Assembly: GCA_933207985.1 (NCBI GenBank)
Contig: OW240912.1
Coordinates: 235,276,798-235,340,797 of the forward strand
Length of the DNA stretch: 64,000 bases
Source: Pelobates cultripes
Taxonomy: Eukaryota; Chordata; Amphibia; Anura; Pelobatidae
Direction: 5' to 3'
The position numbers and the translations under genes are program-made. Shown here piece by piece: positions 46,641-58,506 of this stretch. The notes under the pieces were generated by a model. It was not told where the DNA came from. It saw nothing but the letters and a program-made list of their open reading frames with translations, and made no database searches. Positions within the stretch are counted from its first letter, which is position 1. Each line of letters opens with the position of its first letter.

Positions 46641-47876
46641 TTATGGGGCTGTTGTGGCCCTTTAGTATGTAGTGGTTTTGGTTAATACTTGCAATTTATT
46701 CTGGTGGTTGAAGTGTCCCTTTAAGGACCAATGATGTATCACAAAAACAAGGAAATTGCCTAACAACAGCCCTTGATGATTTAAAGCAAATCTTTACAAA
46801 CAGGTTTATTGTACACATTTTAAAATCTTCTGAGGGATAAAATAAAATATTTCCATTTGTCAATACATAATTATCTCACACAAACTCCTTGGGCAAAATT
46901 TAGTTTGTGCTACTTGTGCTTTTTATTAGATTTGGCTTGTTTCGCATAAAAATTATTATGAAATATTACAAAACTAAACAACAAAAAACAAAGTTATTTT
47001 AAAAGTTAAAGTGCAAGTGAGAAGTACTATGTGTGTAAATGCAACAGTGAACATATCTACCAATCAGCTACCAATGACCCTCAACTAAACATAGACACGG
47101 ACATAATAATTAGTTTGAACTGCAATAACCATGGATTTATGTTTAGCTAAAATATCACAACAATAAATATTAAAAATATTCAATAAAACACAAATAGGGA
47201 GTTGTGATAATTACCAGTTTACAGACCATTAGTAACATCCCAATTCGGCAATGGTCACCTCTATCCATCTTCTTGTAAAAAGTTATATTTCAGTGCAAAA
47301 AGAAAACAACATGTAATATATGTAGCACAAGACTGGGTTTCAATGGTACGTTATTTTATTTGATGCAATACAACAAAATATGCACAAACCCAAACTTTAC
47401 AAAAAATAAAAAAATTCAAAACTCACCTTCGAAGTTCCTAATTTTACTGCAATCCCCAGAACAGGAAGATGTTTCTTCTCAACCAATCCCAATCTTCTGA
47501 TTAGTTACAAAGGAAGAGCTAAGGAAAACTGACAGATCCCTGCCCATCGGGATTTCATGAAATTTGTAGTTGAGATTACTTATAGCTTTATTCATTGTTA
47601 GAAAATCCGTATTACTGAGTATAAGGTCATTATGACTACTGGCAAAACTCTCTGCTCCATCCCTCACACTCAGTGATAATTGCTTGGAGGTGATAGTATA
47701 TGTGCAAATAATCTACACAACATCTATGGTATTCCTCAGCTATGTACACTGAAGCCAACTCAGGCATAATCTATATGTCTGGTGAATGTTGTGCCTTTAT
47801 ACCAGATATCTTGACTGGCCTTTTAGCTCAGTGTTGTTGGTACAGTTGTGCATCTCCTAGCTATAACTGGTATTTG
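46641..47876. other. mostly unassigned DNA
   Basis: GTGTCCCTTTAA at 46713-46724 is a TTAA MITE right end without partner. The rest is A+T-rich and unassigned. Confidence 0.45.
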
Positions 47877-49802
47877 TTAAAGGAATACTCAAAGCACCAC
47901 ACCATTACTCTGTCAGTGGTGAATCAAGGGGGTGGGCAATGGGGCAATTACCCCCCTCCCCTCCGAGAAAATAGTGAAGCGTGATGAGAAGGCTTCCAAT
48001 GGACCTGCTTCTCTGCTGTCCTTCTATCTACACCACTTGTAGAAGCGCATCAGCAGCACTAGGCTCTGCCCCATCGTGAAAGCTGCTGGAGGGAACTATA
48101 AGCAGCACATCTCCCACCGGACCACCAGGGAACAGGATTTCCCACTCTCTTGCCCAAGGTAATCTTTAGGGAGGGAGGAATAAACTAGTTTTCTTTTCTT
48201 AAGCCACCCAATTGCAGCCCCTATGCCCTACGACACCTCTAACTCCTCACTAGAGGCCATAACCTCCCCTACTACAGCCCCTAACACCCCTACTAAAGCC
48301 TCTTACTCCTTACTACACACCTAATCCCCCATTAGAGCCCCTAACCTCCCCTACTACAGCCCCTAACCTCCCCTCCTTGATACAGCACTCAACATCCCCT
48401 ACTAAAGCACCTTACTCCAGTCCCTAACCTCCCCTACTAAAGACTCCTTACTAAAGCCCGAAACCCCCACTACAACGTTTAACCTCCCCTAATAAAGCAC
48501 CTTTATACAGCCCCTAACACCACTAGTAAAGCCCCTTAATCCTTACTCCAGCCCCTAACTTCCCCTACTAAAGCCCCTTACTCCTTACAACAGCACCCAA
48601 CATCCCCTGCTAAAGCACCTTACTCCAGCCCCTTTTTACGGCCCCTAACACCACTACTAAAGCCCCTTACGTGTTACTACAGCCCCCAATATCCCCTACT
48701 AAAGCCTGCCTACTACAGCCCTTGACCAGACACTAAAGCCCCCCTATTAAAGCCCCTTACTCTTTACTACAGCCCCTAACACCCCTGCTATAGTCCATAA
48801 TCCCCCTAATTGCAGCCCAATACCCGTCAGTTGCAGTCCCTATGCCCTACAACACGAACGCCCCCTACTATAGCTCTTTTAACCAATCAGCAGCCCTTAT
48901 TTCCCTACTGCAGCCCTTATTTCCCTACTGCAGCCCCTATCACTACTATAGCCCCTTATCCCCACTGCTGCTTCTTACCCTTCCACTGCAGCCCCTATCC
49001 CCCATTACAGTCTCTGAACTCCATATGCAGCCCCTATCCCCACACTACAGCCCCATTTATGCCAACTTCAGCCCATATCACTCCACTACATCCCCTGCAC
49101 CTCTCAATTCAGCCCTGAACCTACCACTATAGCCCATATCCCCTTAATACAGTCGCTACCCCCCAATACAGCCCATCTCCCCAATTGCAGCCAATATCCC
49201 CTACTACATTTCCATTTCCTAAACCTCCATTTGCTGTTCTTAACCCTCCTACTACATTCCTCACCCCCACTACAGTCCCTGTACCCCAATAGAACCCCTA
49301 GCCCACATTACAGCCCATAACTCCTCAATTACAGCCACTGTGTCCCAATTACAGCCCCTATCACCCCAATACTAGTGCCCCCCTTCCCAGGATTAGCTTC
49401 TGGATCTACCCCTGTGTCCCGTTGCCTCCTTCCTTTATTCTAAGGAGTCAAATCATTTTCAGACAGTTTGACTTCTTTCCTGGGGTTCGCTGGATGTCAT
49501 TGCCCACCTTCAATACTGATGAAAGGGAGCCAATAACTCCTAAGCAAAAGCTTCTCCTAGGAGCTAGGCTCTGCAATTTAGGGCTACCTCATTTGCTGTG
49601 TGTTACAGCTGCACTGCAGGGCTTAGCGGCAACAGAGAGCTTTCAGCTTTGTAATGCAGGTCGGTGGTGGTACCCGATGGAGTTCAGGAGCGAATGCTGT
49701 TCATTATGAAACAATTTAACTACTTACAATGGGGGGAGCAGGGCACTGCACCAAACCACTAAAGTGAGCTGTAGTAGTTATGGTGCTTGGAGTTTCCTGT
49801 AA
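47877..49802. mobile_element. TTAA-type element, 1.9 kb, minisatellite core
   Basis: Left end TTAAAGGAATACTCAAAGCACC; right end GGTGCTTGGAGTTTCCTGTAA, an inverted match with about three changes; the right TTAA has become GTAA. The interior contains a C-rich repeat and no transposase. Element nature inferred from the facing ends. Confidence 0.6.
48190..49390. repeat. pyrimidine-rich minisatellite
   Basis: Degenerate 17-26 bp units: CTACTAAAGCCCCTTACTCC, TACTACAGCCCCTAACACC, and later ACTGCAGCCCCTATCCCC. Reading frames in it are not genes. Confidence 0.85.
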
Positions 49803-50499
49803 TATAAAAATTACATGCCTGAGAGTGGTTCTAATTAAAGTCTTTTTGTTTTAATCAAGCACATTGCCACTGGTGTTTCTTAGCTCCATTGGTTTCTCAA
49901 CCCCTCTGGTCTTTTCTTCAACTTCCTTTATTGTTTGAGGAGCTAAATGCTGTACAAAGAGAATAGAAAAGATGTAAATACCAGCGTGCTAATTAACCAT
50001 TTGGTTCAGCGGTGACCTGTGGCCAAATTGTTTGTAGTGATTAGTGCATCTAATACCCTATTTGATCAGTTCTTTTATCTTCCAGACGCAAATTACCTGG
50101 TTCAATTCATTCTAACTTATTAGCTAACTGTTTTACTAAAGTGAAAATGAACACAAATTGTAAAGTGTTTCAAAGTGAATAAAAAAAAAAGGATTTCCAT
50201 TAAGGGATTACATACATCTAGTTTAGATAACGATTTAAACCTCTCTAGAACAATAAAGAAATATTACATTTAGGCTGATTGACTGTTTCTATTCACTACC
50301 TACTTCTTATTTTGCGTTGCTCTATTTTATCCCATTAATGCAAAAATAACCGCTTTACCATATTTTTCTCTTAAACGTTACATGTACAAATGGGGCAAAA
50401 TATAATTAGATTTTTTTTATTATTATTTAGGATTCAACAAATACCTTTGTATTAATGCACAAATGAGAAAATTAAATTTTTTGGTTAGCTCAATATAAG
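49803..50499. other. no recognised feature
   Basis: A+T-rich noncoding DNA. Confidence 0.5.
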
Positions 50500-53450
50500 C
50501 TGCTCCTTTCAGTCCCCCTTAGTCTTGTTCCAAGTTTAAGACCAAGAAAAACAACAAGGAGAGAGCATGATGCTCTCATGAAAAAGCCAGGAAAAGAAAA
50601 TTACGGTAAGTATGATAAAAAAATTTTTCTCATTTCCTGGCTAACCATGATAGCATCAATAATGAGTAATATCAAAGACTATTCAGATAGGAGGGACACA
50701 TTCAATAACCATTGCTGAAAACTTTTTATTTAGAGGTTACAGCCAAATGATGCCTCTGAAGAACTAGACACATCCAATTTATAATGTTTAATAAAAGTCA
50801 AAGGATAAGACCAGGTAGCTGCCCTACAAATTTCATCTAAAACCTCTGAAGCCCAAGATGCAGACATCCAGTTGGTAGACTGAGCCCTGATAGAAGTTTG
50901 ATGTATAGGATTTAGAAATGGCAAGAGAAATCCAATGTCTAAAGGTAGCTTTTGAAGCAGCTTTGCCCTTCCTGTTGCCAATGGAAGAACAAACAGCTTA
51001 TATGACTTCCTATAGCTCTTGGTTCACGCTAGATAATATGAAGACAACTTCTAATATTTAGTTTACTCCAGCAATCTTCTTCATGAATAGAAGGAGATTG
51101 AAAAAAAGGAGGTAGGGAAATATCCTGAAGAATATGAAATCAAGAAACAACTTTAGGTAGAAACATTGGATAAGGACATAGAATCGACCTATCTTGATGC
51201 AAAACTGTGAACAGTTCTTCAGAAGATAGGCGTGTCATTCCTAAATACATCTTGCTGACGCAAGAGCCATCAGGAATATGGTTTTAATTGTTAACAAAAT
51301 GTATTGAATCCCAAAATGAAATTTAGTAAAGGCTGAGAAGACAAAAGGTAAGTCACAAGGAGGAGACAACTTTTTTTACAGAAGGTCTTATTCTCATTAC
51401 TGCCCTTAGCAATCTAGCTATAACTGGATCCAAAGCTTATTTGATGTTGGTAAGAGCTGATAGAGCTGAAACGTGTACTTTGAGAGAGCTCTGACTAAGA
51501 CCTCCAGGCCTACTTGCATAAACTCCAAAATATCACTGCATTGAGGATAATCTAAATTTGTTCCACTCTGATCAGACCATTCCTTGAATTCTCAATTCAA
51601 ATTTTATGGTAACAGGAGGAACAAGATCATTTCTTTGTGCTTTCTCACATGCCATTGGGCCCATTTCATCAGTCATATTGTAGATGTTAAGGTTTCTGGA
51701 ACACTCGAGAATTCCTTTGCAGTGCTATATTCGGGGGTATTGATTTGATTTATTTTGTCTTTTATACGCAGATATCTGTATAAAATTAAATGAAGCCAAT
51801 ATGGTGTTTATCTTGTCTCCTAGGAATATGATTGAGTTTGAAGGAATACTTTTGCTTTTTTTCAAGATTAAAACCCACCTGTGTTCTCTTAGGGATTGAA
51901 TCACTGAGCATGTATACTGAATACAGTGCCTCATTATGACATTATATATGACATGGAATCTCTCCCTTTATAATGTCAGTCTTTGAGGCACTTTTTGATG
52001 GTATGTGCACACTTGTGACATCATGGCCCCCTGTAACAAATCACAACCCAGTACAGGGTATATATATATATACATACCCACATACTTATTGGTTATCCTT
52101 GTTTCCTTGCCCTGTTGTGGTTCCTGCTTACCCCAGAGTGTGTTATATATTCCTCATTATTCCATTTTCTTACCTTGGCTTGTCTGACCATTCTTGGTAG
52201 GTTTCTGACCTTGGCTTGTTTCTCATTTTTGTGTGCCTCTGTAATCACTGAACTGGGCTTGTTAATGTTTATTCTGTGTCTGCTTGCAGGCTTGACTATA
52301 ATCTCCATGCTAGCCTGGCCACTCTAAGGACTGGCATGCATACCTTCCTTGCATATACATAGGTTTGTGTGTAAGGGTCAGGCCAATCCTGACAAATTCT
52401 TTAGATCGATTGATGTTTGTCAATCGCCTTTGTACAGGTCAGATTTGATTTTTACCAAGGGTTACATCTTAAACGACTTCTTTTCAAGAAAAACTTTATA
52501 TGTTTCAGATCTAGGCTGTTGTGAAGAGGTTTTGGAGCCAGAAAGACAGTGGTATAAAATCCTTTGAAGCATTCTGTCATGGGCACTCCTCTTATAATGC
52601 TTGTACAGGGAGGAAAGATTAGCGCCTCACAGTGTTATCCAGTAGTATATGTAACAGGAATGGTAAGATGGACAGAATAAAAAATATACTTACAAATTTT
52701 TTGACCCATCAAGAGCTTTGCTTCCTTCCACACCATCTATACACTCTGGACCCTCCTACTTTATTTCCACAATCATTTGGACAATACTTTCCATGATAGG
52801 GAATACACCACCTATGCTGTTTGGATTAAGCAAATCCCATAGAATCTAGTAATTTTTCCATTGGCTCTCTCAAATACTCCATGCTCTCAATAGGAAGAGT
52901 GTTTTTTTGCTAGTCTAATGACGGCAGCATCAATTTTACGGACAACATTCCAGCACTTGGATTCTTTAAATTTTAAAGGATATAGTCTAAGCAGTTTCCT
53001 TTTGAGGGACAATCTTATCTCAGGTTTGACTACACATCAAGAATTAGGTCCCTGATAGTAGCATGCAAAGGGAATGGAGGTTTATTGGATTTAAGATCAT
53101 TAAACTATATATCTGAGGCTTCCATTTCTGATCTTTCTTCTGGGATCTTAAGCACTTCTCTTACAGCCGCTATCAGTTTCTCCACTGTTTCCAACTATTC
53201 TTCCTCATTTGAAAAATGAGGAAAGGCCTCCTGATTTAAAAGCCATACAATTATGTTTGAACTTGACCATCAAGGCATTCTTTTGTAAAGAAATGTCTCA
53301 CCTTCTACTTCTATGTTCTATCCCTGGAGGTAGGGGAATCCATCCTCTAAGAATCTAGAATTTAAATAATATACTAGAATTAGTATAGATTTACAAAGTT
53401 TAACAAAACTAAGAAAAAAAAATGGGTAATGAAAACAGGAGAAAAAGAAT
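50500..53450 (-). pseudogene. DIRS1-like retrotransposon, heavily decayed, minus orientation
   Basis: At 50981-50730 the minus frame ends a tyrosine recombinase: WASEVLDEICRAATWSYPLT, FIKHYKLDVSSSSEASFG, with Tyr of HYKLD as candidate nucleophile. At 51934-51725 another frame matches the region after the RT active site (LREHRWVLILKKSKSIP, IIFLGDKINT). Farther upstream (53300-52700) are gag-like ORF1 traces such as a GKYCPND-type block. The order RT then recombinase on the minus strand fits DIRS. The left edge has a CATGATGCTCTCATGA-type palindromic region (50560-50660), probably the element end. An LTR is inserted at 51974-52394. Many stops and frame changes: inactive. Confidence 0.6.
51974..52394 (+). 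mobile_element. LTR-like insertion in the DIRS remnant
   Basis: Starts TGTCAGTC, ends AATCCTGACA, with internal wording shared with 37720-38261 (CCCTGTTGTGG, CTGACCTTGGCTTG, GCCTGGCCACTCTAAGGACTGG). Flanking 5-bp duplication is not intact. TATATATATA at 52061-52072 may serve as promoter. Confidence 0.55.
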
Positions 53451-53764
53451 GTAAAAACAGTACCTCAATGATAAAGTAACAGGTTTAAGGCAGCAAAATT
53501 TGGTATTATACACATACAATAAAACAGACACTATTTTTTAAATTTTTTGTGGCTTTTTAAAATGGCTGCAATATCTCTTTACCTGCCAGCCCGAGTGCCA
53601 GATCAGAGAATATACATCAGCGCCTGGCTCCTGAAACAGAGCTAAAAAAATTCCAGCTTGCCATTTGCCTCCCTGGACAGCCTGCAGAGGGGAAGAAAAG
53701 GTTTCGCAGCCGCTAGTACAACAGTCTAACATTCCGAATGGCAGTGAATCAGCATAAAAAGAAT
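53451..53764. other. spacer between DIRS and Ngaro elements
   Basis: No recognised feature; a 64-codon minus frame has no domain. Confidence 0.4.
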
Positions 53765-53975
53765 GTACCTAATCAATCGACTAGGTACACATGTTCGTCG
53801 CGGGGTTATTCGGGGGTCAAGTTGCGGCGCGAATAGCTGTAGTTGCTAGGGCATTCAGCTACGACTGTTGCAGTGCCCTCGCGAGTTGTCCAGACAGGGG
53901 TCCGCGTGGACAGTGCTCTGATTGGAGCACTTGTCCGTGAGGGTACTCTGAAGCGGGAAAAACTGGTATTTAAGG
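53765..53975 (+). repeat. Ngaro A1 repeat
   Basis: Left terminal repeat, about 85-90% identical by eye to 59853-60062; identity ends at ACTGGTATTTAAGG. Confidence 0.85.
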
Positions 53976-54005
53976 CGCCCTGGAAGGTGTTTGTTGGTCA
54001 TTCAA

Positions 54006-54712
54006 TGAGTCACAGTGTATATGGCCGAATTCTTGCAGGTTTAGGCATGAATGCTTTAACTGTGCTGGGAATCATCCGTCCTTTCAGAGCTTTAAGAGGC
54101 AGGGTGCTACCGCCAGGGAACAGGTTTCTAAAGGCTTGGACCCCAGTGAGAATACAAAATCTGCTCCCCTATTTAAAATGCTATCCAAACCAGCAGATAG
54201 CGCAGCTAATTAAAGAAGGTTTCTCATTTTGGTTTAAGGTTCCTGTTTGCAATTCATCTGTTCAGTTTGTTGAAAATCTTAGTTCAGTTAAGTTAAATAG
54301 TAGTTTAGCTAGAGATAAAATTGTTAGAGAAATAGCTTTAGGGAGAGTTGAAGGCCCATTTTCTCATCCGCCTTTCCCTTATTTTAGGGTGTCTCTGCTT
54401 GGTTTAGTTCCTAAGAAAGAAAAAGGTACATATAAACTAATTCACCACCTATCTTACCAGAAGGGTACATCATTGAATGATGAGGTGGATGCCTCCATTA
54501 TTTTTGTGTCTTATACTTCCTTTGATGATGCGCTGCAGTGGGTTAGGAAGTGTGGGCAGAATGCCCTTATGTCAACGGTCGACATTGAGCCAGCATTTAG
54601 GTTACTTCCTATACACCCTGACTGTTTCGGTTCATTGGGTTTTCAATTTGAAGGAGGATTTTATTTTGATAAATGTATGCCTATGGGTTGTTCTGCTTCT
54701 TGTTTTTATTTT
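54006..54712 (+). pseudogene. Ngaro reverse transcriptase, N-terminal part
   Basis: A frame open from 53843 and stopping at 54814; Ngaro-like protein text runs from about 54130 to 54712, and Met codons at 54006 or earlier are possible starts. Recognisable blocks: TPVRIQNLLPYLKCYPN, GPFSHPPFPYFRVSLLGLVP, KGTYKLIHHLSYQKG, the first catalytic Asp region MSTVDIEPAFRLLPIHP, LGFQFEGGFYFDKCMPMGCS (the fingers/palm segment before the catalytic DD). After residue F in SCFYF the retroposon insertion at 54713 replaces the proper sequence with a T-rich tail. The part up to the insertion has no stop. Confidence 0.85.
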
Positions 54713-55908
54713 TATTTTGTATTATTTTTTTCTTTATTTTTTGCAGTACAGAGATTTATACATAAGCTCAAAGTGAGATGTCAGCAAGATTATAATAAAC
54801 AAGAGAATTGTTGAGGATATACATGGCTAGGATAACATGAAGAAATTGCCACTGGATGGTGTTACTAGTCTACAGCATAGCATGCCTATAAACTGATGAG
54901 TATCACAATCCCACCACCACATTAAGAGAAGCAAGGTAAACTTTGAATGGCAATTGGAGATTAAGCAGGTGTGCTAGGCCTAGGTAAAAGGCTTTAATTT
55001 ATAAGGAAGAAAGTATCACCCAACTCCCATAGCTGGCAAACGAAGGAGGCAAGCAGGCATTCCGTTTGGGCTCCAAGACAAGTAACCCCTCCTGTCCCAT
55101 GCTGTGGTGAGGGTGAACTGCATCTCCTGACCGACTCTGGTAAGCTCAAAGTCCAAGTCCTTTCCCAACTGGGGATAGCGGTAGGATCCGTTGTATTGTA
55201 GCTGTTCGACGCCTGCCTTCTTCCACCGGTATGTTTTGCATCGGATGGTTTGGCTCCGGATTGCCCCATCTAGTCCGGACAGTGTTGCAGGAGACCGACT
55301 TCGGCGTAAGATTTGTGCCCGACAGGGGCCCCCTAGTACTCCGCCACTCTTTTTCCTGAGCAGGTTGGGGCATTGCCGCTGCTGCTCTCGCCTCGATTGC
55401 TGCCCAGAAGCGAGTGAATATTTCTTCTAGGCGTAGGATGGATTGCTTGATGTGGTTCGGCTGATCGCCCTGGGTCCAATCTCGGCCCTACTTCTTGTGA
55501 AGTGTGGCTGCTGCTGATCATGTGGTAGGCGTTTGGAGTTGGAGCAGTTAGGCAGGTCAGTCCAGTGGGGACCGGGATAACCCCTACCGGTCCAGAGGGG
55601 GGGGGAGGATAGGAGATTTGCTATACAGGGTGAGTAAAGTGAGGAAGTCGGCCGCACTTTCCCAACTCAAGCATTAGTAGGCCGCAAACTACCGTTGTGG
55701 GTCCCGGTGGATGGGGGTCCTGAGAGAGGTCTCAAAAGATTCAGTGGGTTGCCCCCCCCAAGTAGTTAGCACCTCAGCTTGAAGCTCCCAGCTTGGTAAC
55801 CCAAGATATCCCTGGGGAATCAGCAACGATGGCAGGAGCACATACAAAGTACGTCTGGTTAGCTCAAGAGTCAGGTTCTGCCCCCCTCAGGAGTCAGGTT
55901 CCGCCACC
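54713..55908 (-). mobile_element. retroposed insert, 1196 bp, 17-bp target duplication
   Basis: Flanked by CTTCTTGTTTTTATTTT at 54696-54712 and 55909-55925. The left side is T-rich (TATTATTTTTTTCTTTATTT), i.e. a poly(A)-like tail when read on the minus strand, and CTTATGTATAAATCTCTGTACTGC precedes it on that strand. A long target duplication plus A-rich tail indicates target-primed insertion by LINE machinery. Content (minus frames at 55657-55427 and 55269-54994) is not recognised; it may be a 5'-truncated LINE or a SINE-like chimera. Confidence 0.75.
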
Positions 55909-55925
55909 CTTCTTGTTTTTATTTT

Positions 55926-56246
55926 GAAAGTTTTTTAAGTTTTCTGGTATGGGTTCTTAAACAGGTTTCGGGTTTACATTCGGTTATTCATTTTTTGGAT
56001 GATTTTCTTTTCATTGGGAAAGCTGAATCTTCAGATTGCTTTCATTTACTGCAAGTTTTCATGTCCATTACTCAGCAATTTGGCATTCTGTTGGCAAAAG
56101 AAAAGACAGTGTGGCCTAGTACATGTTTACAGTTTTTAGGTATAATTATTGATTCTGAGCGAATGGAGTTTCATTTGCCTGAAGATAAGATTGTCAGAAT
56201 GAAGCGCGAAATTTCTCATGTTACCAAAACGACAGTAGGTAAATTG
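55926..56246 (+). pseudogene. Ngaro reverse transcriptase, catalytic part
   Basis: The frame resumes directly after the second target-site copy: ESFLSFLVWVLKQVSG, VIHFLDDFLFIGKAESS (LDD in the place of the YxDD box, 55985-56020), QFGILLAKEKTVWPS, LQFLGIIIDSERMEFHLPEDK. No stop until the hAT-like insertion. The codon phase agrees with that before the first insertion, so the RT was open when the retroposon landed. Confidence 0.85.
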
Positions 56247-56817
56247 TAGAGTTGAGCGGACACATGGATGTTCGGGTCCGGCAAATTCGGCCGAACTTTG
56301 AAAAAATGTCCGGGTTCCGGATCGAACTTGACCCCGAACACGAACCCCATTGAAGTCAATGGGAACCCAAACTTTTGGTCACTAAAATACCTCTAAAAAA
56401 AGTTCTGGAAAGGGCTAGAGGGCTGCAAAAGGAAGTAAAATGGGGGTAAGAGTAGGACAAGTGCCCTGCAAACAAATGTGGATAGGGAAATCACTTAAAA
56501 TAACATAAAAATTAAAAATACAGCTGAGCCATAAAATAGCACTGGATGGAATCTTTGATTTTTGCTTTGGAAGAACATAAATCAAAATCTAAAGCATGGC
56601 TGTTAGGAGGATCACCAGAATTATCAATTTAAGAGAGGGTTGGAGTACAGGGTATTGTTCAAACTGAGCTCAACTCCTGATGCATGGAGAAAAGGCCTTC
56701 TCAAGCCTCTGCTATTGTGTACATAGTATATACGAAGTCACCCATAGGTTGAGGAGGCGGTGACCGTGGCGGTGTAAGTGGAAGCGGTGGTGGAGGAGGA
56801 GGAGGTAGCCAACACTG

Positions 56818-56867
<50 letters not shown>

Positions 56868-57815
56868 TTTTAAATTGGGGTAGCCCCCAAAATATTGGGA
56901 CATATAAAAAAAAGAAACATTTGCGGCCTGCGGTGCATTTCTTGCAGTCCTGATGCATGGAGAAATGCTCAACTCCTAATGCATGGAGAAAAGGCCTTCA
57001 CAAGCCTCTGCCATTGTGTACATAGTTTATACTAAGTGACCCATAGGTTGAGGAGGCAGTGACCATGGCGGTGTAGGTGGAAGCAGCGGTGGAGGAGGAG
57101 GAGGAGGTAGCCAACACTGTTTTTTTTTATATATTATATATATATATATATACATTTTTTTTAATTGGGGTAGCCCCAAAATATTGGGACATATAAAAAA
57201 AGACAACTCTGTTCCGCAGAGCGACTGACCCGTGCGTGCTGCAGCTGAAACTCCACTATCGCCTGCTGCTGCTCGCACAGTCTCATGAGGCGGTGAGCGG
57301 GAAGGCCGAAGTTAAGCTGCAGCGCAGACAGGCGAACAGCAGCAGGAGATGAGGAGGAAGTACGCAAGGAGGTGTAACGGCACCTGGCATATGACCAAGA
57401 GCCACCCTCAGAGGAGATTGTCAGCAGGACCTTTTTGGAGGTGCAAGCCTATGTCCTTGCCAATAGACAGAGGGCGACCTCCATGAACTCAGATGAAGGA
57501 AAAAGGGAGCAGAGGGTGCCGGGAAGCACAGCCACCCTGGCCCACAAGCTACCATACAATGCCTTCAAAGACTTCAAGGAAGCAGAAGAAGGCATCAATG
57601 ACTTTTTACAAGACTTTGAGCGCCAGTGCCTACTCCAAGACGTGGACTCCAGCGACTGGTTCACCATCCTGGCCAGCAAACTAGTGATTGGCTGCCCTGC
57701 AAAACGCCGAACACCGAACTCCAACCCGAACATACACTGATATGTCCGTGTTTGGGTTCGTGTCCAAAAAACTTAATGTTCAGTACGAACCCGAACTTTA
57801 CAGTCCTCAACTCTA
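56247..57815. mobile_element. hAT-like element, 1569 bp, with internal duplication and captured gag-like sequence
   Basis: Inverted ends TAGAGTTGAGCGG and CCTCAACTCTA, flanked by GTAAATTG at 56239-56246 and 57816-57823. Subterminal repeats of GTTCGGGT and CCGAAC type face each other. Inside, a segment of about 240 bp is present twice (56666-56914, 56968-57204), each with an AT dinucleotide run (56824-56862; 57129-57152), and from about 57215 a protein-coding stretch of foreign look. Confidence 0.9.
57280..57700 (+). pseudogene. retrotransposon gag-like fragment inside the hAT-like element
   Basis: The plus frame 57435-57740 reads FLEVQAYVLANRQRA, then FKDFKEAEEGINDFLQDFE, RQCLLQDVDSSDWFTILASK. 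The pattern (F-x-x-x-E-D-I-x-x-F-L-x-x-F-E-R-x-C ... W-x-x-x-L-A-x-K-L-x-G) matches capsid-region gag proteins of Gypsy-type elements and the related SCAN domain; it stops where the subterminal repeat begins. No promoter or downstream genes. Family inferred from pattern only. Confidence 0.5.
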
Positions 57816-58506
57816 GTAAATTGCAATCTATGTTACGTTTACTAAATTTTGCTTCAAGAGTAATGCCTATGGCTAAGGCCTTTTCCAGACATATGTCAAG
57901 AGCTATAGCTGGTTTTAAAAATCTGCATCACCATATTAGAATTTCTAGGCAGATCAAATCAGACAGATCAGACAGATCAAAGAAGATTTACATGTATGGA
58001 ATTACTTTTTATGCAACTTTATTGGTTCCATGATTTGGCAAAGTGAGTTTATATCTAATTGGGATTTAGATATTTTCACGGATGCAGTTGGGTCTCAAGG
58101 CTTTGGTATATATTTTCATGGTAGATGGGCAGCAGCTAGTTGGCCCCAGTCATGGTTTGAGTGTGGTTGGACAAGAATGATTACTCTCTTGGAAATATAT
58201 CTGATAGTTGTAGCCCTGGAAGTTTGGGGCTCCGAATTGGCTAACAGGAGGATTATTTTTTATTGTGACAATTTAGGGGTGGTTTGGGTAATCAATTCCC
58301 TTAGGGCAAAATGTATCCGGGTGATCAATCTACTGATACATCTGGTTTTCATTTGTTTGGTGAATAATATATGGGTAAAAGCGAAGCATGTAAAAGGAAA
58401 AAGTAATTGTATAGCTGATGCCTTGTCCCGTTTTGACTTCAAGTCTTTCAGATCCCTTGCACCTCTAGCAGACGAAGTTGGAACGAGGTTGCCAGAACGC
58501 ATTTAG
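57816..58506 (+). pseudogene. Ngaro RT end and RNase H
   Basis: LQSMLRLLNFASRVMPMAKA continues the RT connection region in frame after the hAT-like element. A short duplication (CAGATCAGACAGATCA, 57960-57980) then shifts the frame. RNase H follows: IFTDAVGSQGFGIYFHGRWA (first Asp), LLEIYLIVVALEVWG (Glu), IIFYCDNLGVVWVIN (Asp), and KGKSNCIADALSRF (last Asp, 58405-58440). All four expected acidic residues are present. Confidence 0.8.

Noticed and set aside
55191..55657. Short frames in the retroposed insert
   Set aside because: No domain recognised and frames overlap on both strands; kept only as unknown content of the insert.
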